Shown: piece after piece, positions 1 through 3,791 of the stretch
How positions within the stretch are numbered: position 1 is the first letter of the stretch
Layout of the letters: each line of letters opens with the position of its first letter
Assembly: GCA_943332445.1 (NCBI GenBank)
Contig: CALQPL010000095.1
Location: forward strand, 1-5,330
Direction of reading: 5' to 3'
Length of the DNA: 5,330 bases
From: Bifidobacterium breve
Lineage (GTDB): Bacteria > Actinomycetota > Actinomycetes > UBA12327
Program-made: the position numbers and the translations under genes
Notes under the pieces: model-generated
The model's database searches: none
Seen by the model: the letters and a program-made list of their open reading frames with translations, nothing else
Told to the model about the DNA's origin: nothing

Positions 1-128
1 AACTTGTGTTCGCCTGGCAACGTCACGACAAAGGCAAAAGGTTCCGGCTGTTCCCACGTCAATTCGGAGTCAGTGAGCACCTGGTGAAGAACAGCGGCAG
101 CTCGATCTTGAGGCGGGGTTGAATTCAC
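1..128 (-). CDS. YbjN domain-containing protein, N-terminal 42 codons (3' end outside window)
   Basis: Read on the minus strand from a GTG at 128, the sequence encodes a short variable N-terminus followed by the segment AAAVLHQVLTDSELTWEQP and then PFAFVVTLPGEHK. This amphipathic helix followed by a beta strand is typical of the start of actinobacterial YbjN proteins, which have a fold resembling type III secretion chaperones. Gene order supports the call: a YbjN gene directly downstream of mshA is common in Actinobacteria (Rv0487 after mshA/Rv0486 in Mycobacterium tuberculosis). The molecular function is not established. An in-frame TAG lies four codons upstream of the GTG (three codons between), so the start cannot be much further out. 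There is no Shine-Dalgarno sequence before it, but a -10-like TAGATT sits 6 nt upstream, suggesting a leaderless transcript. The rest of the gene runs off the left edge. Confidence 0.8.
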   Translation of the reverse strand, partial: MNSTPPQDRAAAVLHQVLTDSELTWEQPEPFAFVVTLPGEHK

Positions 129-134
129 AGGTTT

Positions 135-140
135 AATCTA
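135..140 (-). promoter_or_regulatory. -10 element of a probable leaderless promoter for the YbjN gene
   Basis: On the minus strand TAGATT fits the actinobacterial -10 pattern TANNNT and is followed by exactly 6 nt (AAACCT) and then the GTG start codon. That spacing would put the first transcribed base at or next to the start codon. No convincing -35 box is visible, which is common for such promoters, and no Shine-Dalgarno sequence precedes the GTG. This suggests that the YbjN gene can be transcribed separately from mshA. Confidence 0.4.
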
Positions 141-190
141 ACGCGATTGGCCCAGCGACGACGCCAAGAGCGACTAACGACCGTGATGGC

Positions 191-1477
191 TTAAGCCTGG
201 CGGGCAAAATCCTGCGCTAACGAGACCGCTGCACTGGAGTAAACCTCCAACATCTGGGAGGCCGTTGCTGACCAGCCAAACTGCTGCGCATGAGCCAACG
301 CATTTCGACTCATGGTGTGACGAGCCAAGTCGTTGTCCAAGATCGTCGCAATCGCATCGGCATAGTCGTGTGGATCATGGCCAGCGACGAGCAAGCCCGA
401 TTCACCGTGTGAAACGGCGGTACGTAATCCACCCACGGCAGCAGCCACCACCGGCGTTCCACATGCCTGGGCTTCGATAGCCACCAGGCCAAAGGATTCG
501 TTGTACGAGGGGACAACCACCACATCGGCGGCGCGGTACCACTGGGCCAATTCGTCTTGGTGGACTGGCGGTGCGAAACGCACTTGGTCCGAAATACGCA
601 ACGAACCGGCTAAGCCCTGCAGGTGATCGGGGAAGAAACTGTCTGAACCGGAGGGACCGCCCACGATGGCAACAGTGAGGTTGCTTCGACGCTCTGGGCT
701 GCGCTGCAAGAGGCGTGCAACCGCACGAAGGAGAACATCGGGTGCCTTGAGCGGTTGAATGCGTCCAACAAACAAGACCACGTCACCGTTCAAGGGCAAT
801 CCAAGTTTGGTGCGAGCGGCAGCCCGGTCACCGGGACGGAATCGTTCAAGATCCACACCAGGGGCAACAACAGCTACTCGCTCAGGATCGGCGTCATAGA
901 GGTCAATCAGTTGTTGGGCTTCATCATCGGTGTTGGCCACGAGACGATCGGAGGCTTCAACCACCTGTGTTTCGCCAATTTCGCGCGCGTTGGGTTCCGG
1001 CACGTCACCTTCGGCCAACGAAAGGTTCTTTACTTTGGCCATGGTGTGCATGGAATGCACCAGAGGAACACCCCAACGCTCCTTGGCCAACCAACCGACC
1101 TGACCGCTGAGCCAATAGTGCGAGTGAATGACGTCGTAGTACCCGCGATCAACGGCTGCCTCTGCGCGAAGGACTCCTGACGTCAAGGCACACAACTGAG
1201 AAGGAAGGTCTTCCTTGGCCATGCCCTGAAATGGACCCGCAGTTACATGATGAACAGTGACGCCATCAGCGAGGTGAACCTTGGGCGGCAGGTCACTAGC
1301 TGTGGAGCGAGTAAAGATTTCAACCTCAGTACCCATCGCAGCGAGCCGACGAGACAGCTCGACCACGTACACGTTCATTCCGCCCGCGTCACCCACACCT
1401 GGCTGATCCAGGGGGGACGAGTGCACCGAAAGCATGGCAACACGCTTGGGAGTGCGGCGAACTGCCGACAAGGTCAT
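191..1477 (-). CDS. mshA: MshA, D-inositol-3-phosphate glycosyltransferase (mycothiol biosynthesis, first step)
   Basis: This 428-residue cytosolic GT4-family, GT-B-fold glycosyltransferase transfers GlcNAc from UDP-GlcNAc to 1L-myo-inositol-1-phosphate, the committed step of mycothiol synthesis (EC 2.4.1.250). The N-terminal acceptor domain shows HSSPLDQPGVGDAGGMNVYV (residues 19-38, with the Gly33/Asn35 loop), Lys88, IHSHYWLSG (Tyr121), HSMHTMAKVKN (Thr145) and Arg165. The C-terminal donor domain shows GRIQPLKAPD (Arg239, Lys244) and PSYNESFGLVAIEAQACG, where Glu327 and Glu335 form the E-X7-E retaining-GT motif. All of these correspond in order and spacing to the active-site residues known from Corynebacterium glutamicum MshA. 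The length is normal and nothing is broken. The ATG at 1477 gives 14 residues before RVAMLSVHSSP; its SD is poor (AAGG well upstream), so starting at Met15 is possible but less likely. The gene begins 29 nt after the DUF2516 gene, so co-transcription is likely. Confidence 0.96.
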   Translation of the reverse strand: MTLSAVRRTPKRVAMLSVHSSPLDQPGVGDAGGMNVYVVELSRRLAAMGTEVEIFTRSTASDLPPKVHLADGVTVHHVTAGPFQGMAKEDLPSQLCALTSGVLRAEAAVDRGYYDVIHSHYWLSGQVGWLAKERWGVPLVHSMHTMAKVKNLSLAEGDVPEPNAREIGETQVVEASDRLVANTDDEAQQLIDLYDADPERVAVVAPGVDLERFRPGDRAAARTKLGLPLNGDVVLFVGRIQPLKAPDVLLRAVARLLQRSPERRSNLTVAIVGGPSGSDSFFPDHLQGLAGSLRISDQVRFAPPVHQDELAQWYRAADVVVVPSYNESFGLVAIEAQACGTPVVAAAVGGLRTAVSHGESGLLVAGHDPHDYADAIATILDNDLARHTMSRNALAHAQQFGWSATASQMLEVYSSAAVSLAQDFARQA

Positions 1478-1506
1478 GCATTAAGTGTGCCTTACACGGC
1501 CAAGGA

Positions 1507-1842
1507 CTACCAGTTTGAGCCTGAACGCGGGCCAAACGGGCTACCTCCCCCACGCCCACCTCCGCCTAAATCGCGCAAGGCTGGTCGCACATCAAGGAAG
1601 TACACCAAGGCGGCCACGATGCCAATCAAATTGATGATGCCGATGGGCGAGGAGCTAAAGAAGTTCCACACGCTCGCGATACCCAAGATGATGAGCCAAA
1701 ACGCTTTCGTCTGTTTTCCTGCTGCGGGGAACAACTCACCGCGACGCGTTACACAGTCAACAAAGGTGAACACCTTGAAAACTAAGGTCACTAGGCCCAG
1801 TAACCCGAGGAAGGAATTTAGCGCTTCAAAAACCACGATCAC
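1507..1842 (-). CDS. DUF2516 family small membrane protein
   Basis: This 111-residue protein has about three hydrophobic segments: residues 3-27, 46-60 and 66-84. The stretches FVDCVTRRGELFPAAGKQTK and YFLDVRPALRDL match the usual DUF2516 pattern: an F..D...RR..F.AA.K.TK loop after TM1 and a (Y/F)xxDVRPxL box after the last TM. Family members, for example Rv0476 of M. tuberculosis, are small actinobacterial inner-membrane proteins of unknown function. The cytoplasmic-looking tail is rich in glycine, arginine and serine (GGGGRGGGSPFGPRSGSNW). The upstream GTG is at 1842, with an in-frame TAG two codons before it. A second GTG two codons in (1836) is better placed: AGGG lies 7 nt upstream of it, and the same bases form TAGGGT, a -10-like hexamer 6 nt from it, so the true protein may be 109 residues. 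It lies 28 nt after arsC and 29 nt before mshA. Confidence 0.85.
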   Translation of the reverse strand: MIVVFEALNSFLGLLGLVTLVFKVFTFVDCVTRRGELFPAAGKQTKAFWLIILGIASVWNFFSSSPIGIINLIGIVAALVYFLDVRPALRDLGGGGRGGGSPFGPRSGSNW

Positions 1843-1870
1843 ACCCTAGAGCGGAAAACCAACTGTGCGC

Positions 1871-2296
1871 TCAGGCTCGCGCATCCACTGGCGGGATGTT
1901 CATCTCCACCAGCAAACCACGCACTCGTTGTTCAATGTCGTCAACGATCACGCGAACCTGCTCGAGTGGCTGTTCGTGTGGGTCCTGCACTTCCCAATCG
2001 AGGTAGCGCTTGCCCGGAAAGTAGGGGCACTCTTCACCGCACCCCATCGTGATCACGACATCGGCTGACTTGACCATCGCCTCATCAAAAGCCTTGGGTG
2101 TTTCTTCAACCCCGAGACCGCGCTCAGCCAGTACTTCACGCACTTCCGGGTGGACCGCATCAGCGGGCTCAGAGCCGCCCGACAGCACCACCACGCGATC
2201 ACCGGCTAACGAACGCAAGATCGATGCGGCGGCTTGTGACCGACCGGCATTTTTGCGGCAGGCCACCAAGATTGTCGGTACCGAGGTGTTACTCAC
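1871..2296 (-). CDS. arsC: Arsenate reductase ArsC (LMW-phosphatase fold, probably mycothiol-linked)
   Basis: This 141-residue cytosolic enzyme reduces arsenate to arsenite. It has the P-loop CRKNAGRS with the nucleophile Cys13 and Arg19 (C-X5-R), as in low-molecular-weight tyrosine phosphatases, and NAGRSQ as in ArsC. Further on are ITMGCGEECPYFPGKRYLDW (Cys85, Cys89) and the D104-P105 general-acid loop. The MGCG..CPxFPGKRY.DW version is typical of actinobacterial ArsC. Characterised members from Corynebacterium glutamicum form an arsenate-mycothiol adduct resolved by mycoredoxin (EC 2.8.4.2). I infer that chemistry here because mshA lies two genes downstream; a thioredoxin-linked mechanism using Cys85/Cys89 cannot be excluded. 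The GTG start overlaps the aquaporin stop within GTGAGTAA (8 nt) and has GAGG 6 nt upstream, so translation is probably coupled. P-loop Arg14 and Lys15 are less usual than the common V-H or T-G. Confidence 0.92.
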   Translation of the reverse strand: MSNTSVPTILVACRKNAGRSQAAASILRSLAGDRVVVLSGGSEPADAVHPEVREVLAERGLGVEETPKAFDEAMVKSADVVITMGCGEECPYFPGKRYLDWEVQDPHEQPLEQVRVIVDDIEQRVRGLLVEMNIPPVDARA

Positions 2297-2993
2297 TGAC
2301 GACCTCGTCCTTGGCCTGCGTAGTCAAGAAAATAACTGCCCCGAGGGCAAGAGCCGCACCGATGATCTGAGCGACGATAAACGGCGGAACGCTTGCGGGT
2401 GCGATGCCGGCGAAGGTATCGCTAAAGGCGCGTCCAATGGTGACAGCTGGGTTAGCAAATGAGGTGGAACTGGTGAACCAGTACGCGGCAGTGATGTAAC
2501 CCGCGACTGCTGCGGGGACCACGACCACGCTTTCCATCGCTCGGCCGGTTCGCACCAAGAGAAAAATCACGAGCACTAACCCAAACGTTGCGACCAGCTC
2601 CGCAAAGTAGATGTTGGAACCCTCACGCACCTTGGTCGATGTTTCAATCGCGGCCCGATCAAACATGACGTTGGCCACGATGGCACCGACAATGGCACCG
2701 ACCACCTGGGCTGGGATGTAGGCGATGGCATCGCTCCAGGAGCGACGGCCAATGGCGCAATCCACAATCGTCACCACGGGGTTCAAGTGTGACCCGCTAA
2801 TCGGGGCGAACACCACGATGATGGCAAACAGGGCGCCAGCAGTGGCGATGGTGTTTTCCAGCAGTTGCAGGCCGACATCATTGGGGCTGAGGGTTTGAGC
2901 CGCGATTCCCGAACCAACGACTGCAGCTACTAAGAGGGCTGTTGCTAGGAATTCGGCGAAAGCTCTACGGGTAAGACTGACCTGCGCGATCAC
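2289..2993 (-). CDS. aqpS: AqpS-like MIP/aquaglyceroporin, probable arsenite channel
   Basis: This 234-residue inner-membrane channel of the major intrinsic protein family has six predicted TM segments (about 11-31, 47-63, 88-110, 129-148, 155-173, 204-224) and two re-entrant half-helices. The first is SGSHLNPVVT with an NPV variant (71-73); the second is SFANPAVTIGRAF with NPA at 181-183. The residue after the second NPA, normally the selectivity-filter Arg in water channels, is Val184. The same Arg-to-Val change is known in Sinorhizobium meliloti AqpS, which lets arsenite leave the cell and is also encoded with arsC. Together with the overlap with arsC, this supports arsenite efflux by facilitated diffusion after arsenate reduction. 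The GTG start has a strong SD, GGGAG, 6 nt upstream, and lies 14 nt after rsiG. Substrate is inferred, not shown; other small uncharged solutes are possible. Confidence 0.88.
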   Translation of the reverse strand: MIAQVSLTRRAFAEFLATALLVAAVVGSGIAAQTLSPNDVGLQLLENTIATAGALFAIIVVFAPISGSHLNPVVTIVDCAIGRRSWSDAIAYIPAQVVGAIVGAIVANVMFDRAAIETSTKVREGSNIYFAELVATFGLVLVIFLLVRTGRAMESVVVVPAAVAGYITAAYWFTSSTSFANPAVTIGRAFSDTFAGIAPASVPPFIVAQIIGAALALGAVIFLTTQAKDEVVSE

Positions 2994-3007
2994 TTCTAGC
3001 TCCCGAC

Positions 3008-3538
3008 TTAGTTAAAGGTTGCTTCCGTTTCAGCCGCCATCCGGCGACCAATCTCCGCAGCCAAAGCGTCTACCACTCCTTGGACCCTGCGACGCAGTTT
3101 AGACACATGCTCTTCGTGACGACGCAACAAATCGATGGCGTTCACTAATTGTTCATCATTGAGCGTGGCAACATCGCTGATGCGCACATCGGAAACAACG
3201 CGCTCAACAACACGTCGGTGCTCATCAACGCGCGATGGTTGCGCATTGAGGTGACGACCGCTACCAGTTGTCGATGAATTGTCATCGGACAAGATGCTGG
3301 CCAGTTGGTCTACGAGAGATTCGGTTGATCCACTTGATCGTCGTTGCTGTTCAGCGGTCGCAATGTCAATACGGCCTTGGATGAGCCGGCGCACATAGGA
3401 CAGGTCAACTTCTTCTTGTTCCGCATCCAGGCGCTTGGCACTCAAGGTCTGCAAATCCGTGCCCGCTAAGTCAGCAACAAATTCAGGATCAAGGACACGG
3501 TCAACGCGGCGGCGGCCACCAGCCATAGGCGCTGTCAT
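3008..3538 (-). CDS. rsiG: RsiG, c-di-GMP-binding anti-sigma factor for a WhiG-type sigma
   Basis: This 176-residue soluble, mostly helical protein shows the RsiG signature E-X3-S-X2-R-X3-Q-X3-D twice. The first copy is E43/S47/R50/Q54/D58, in helix EEVDLSYVRRLIQGRID. The second is E142/S146/R149/Q153/D157, in EEHVSKLRRRVQGVVD. In Streptomyces RsiG (formerly AmfC), these two helices form an antiparallel coiled coil that clamps a c-di-GMP dimer, and the loaded protein sequesters the sigma factor WhiG. The N-terminal RRRVDRVLDPEF is also typical of this family. A low-complexity linker rich in Ser, Thr, Asp and Asn (about 68-103) separates the halves. The ATG at 3538 has AAGGAG 11 nt upstream, rather long but the only plausible start. 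It is the first gene of the minus-strand cluster. No whiG or fliA sigma gene is in the window, so the partner is inferred. Confidence 0.9.
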   Translation of the reverse strand: MTAPMAGGRRRVDRVLDPEFVADLAGTDLQTLSAKRLDAEQEEVDLSYVRRLIQGRIDIATAEQQRRSSGSTESLVDQLASILSDDNSSTTGSGRHLNAQPSRVDEHRRVVERVVSDVRISDVATLNDEQLVNAIDLLRRHEEHVSKLRRRVQGVVDALAAEIGRRMAAETEATFN

Positions 3539-3618
3539 CGCTACATCGACTCCTTGAATTGAACGTGGGTGCCTATGGTGTCACGCCCACAGCCCCAGGG
3601 TCAGCCACGGGAGCCCTC

Positions 3619-3654
3619 GGGGCAGGTTCGCGCCACGCCTGCAGCCCCCTTTTT
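3619..3654 (+). terminator. Possible hairpin followed by T5 in the divergent intergenic region
   Basis: GGGGCAGG (3619-3626) can pair with CCTGC-AG-CCCC (3638-3648) with a two-base bulge and an 11-nt loop, and a run of five T follows at 3650-3654. This resembles an intrinsic terminator for plus-strand transcription. It could insulate the downstream plus-strand promoter from antisense reads out of rsiG, or end a short unannotated transcript. The bulge, long loop and short T run keep this weak. Confidence 0.2.
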
Positions 3655-3682
3655 GGCCCCAAACCACGCCTAATTGGCCCCT

Positions 3683-3709
3683 CAATGTTTTTGGCCTATC
3701 TGCCGATGA
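3683..3709 (+). promoter_or_regulatory. Candidate WhiG/FliA (sigma-28 family) promoter for the DUF4388 gene
   Basis: CAATGTTT (3683-3690), an 11-nt spacer and GCCGATGA (3702-3709) match the sigma-28 consensus TAAAGTTT-N11-GCCGATAA at 6 of 8 and 7 of 8 positions with exact spacing. In Streptomyces form (TAAA-N15-GCCGATAA) the -10 is nearly perfect and the -35 matches 2 of 4. Transcription would begin near 3715-3717, giving a leader of about 75 nt before the ATG at 3792. A WhiG-type promoter is meaningful here because the back-to-back gene encodes RsiG, whose known target is WhiG. No better sigma-70 type promoter was seen upstream of the plus-strand gene. Confidence 0.55.
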
Positions 3710-3710
3710 G

Positions 3711-3722
3711 TTCCTTAAGGAA
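3711..3722. promoter_or_regulatory. 12-bp perfect palindrome at the predicted transcription start
   Basis: TTCCTTAAGGAA is a perfect 12-bp inverted repeat with no spacer. It begins one base after the candidate -10 box and covers the expected transcription start. A dimeric repressor bound here would block initiation, so it is a candidate operator. It does not match the BldD box or any other operator that I can name. Confidence 0.3.
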
Positions 3723-3727
3723 TCGCT

Positions 3728-3749
3728 GGATCCTGGGCACACCAGGTCC
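3728..3749 (+). other. Leader stem-loop upstream of the DUF4388 gene
   Basis: CCTGG (3732-3736) pairs with CCAGG (3742-3746) across a 5-nt loop. The outer bases GGA (3728-3730) and TCC (3747-3749) extend the stem with one bulged T. If transcription starts at the sigma-28-like promoter, this hairpin lies in the 5' leader. There is no T run, so it is not a terminator. It may affect leader stability, or it may be chance in GC-rich DNA. Confidence 0.22.
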
Positions 3750-3781
3750 CCAGCTGATTCAACCTCGCTACTGGACCGATC

Positions 3782-3786
3782 GGAGG
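3782..3786 (+). promoter_or_regulatory. Shine-Dalgarno GGAGG that fixes the DUF4388 start
   Basis: A perfect GGAGG stands 5 nt before the ATG at 3792. The reading frame could be extended to a GTG at 3786, but that codon overlaps the last base of the SD and has no ribosome site of its own, so ATG 3792 is the start. The 8-bp palindrome CCGATCGG (3776-3783) overlaps the first two SD bases. Confidence 0.75.
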
Positions 3787-3791
3787 TGCGC

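Noticed and set aside
755..1180. 141-codon plus-strand frame inside mshA
   Set aside because: It lies wholly antisense to the strongly conserved MshA coding sequence and shows no family pattern.
1247..1849. 200-codon plus-strand frame antisense to mshA and the DUF2516 gene
   Set aside because: The product is proline- and lysine-rich with no recognisable domain and spans two clear genes on the opposite strand.
3541..3555. Minimal start-stop ATG-TAG after AAGGAG upstream of rsiG on the minus strand
   Set aside because: The SD is only 3 nt from this ATG and 11 nt from the true start, so it serves rsiG better; a regulatory start-stop element is possible but unsupported.
3786..3788. GTG as an upstream start of the DUF4388 protein
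   Set aside because: It overlaps the GGAGG that properly serves the ATG at 3792.
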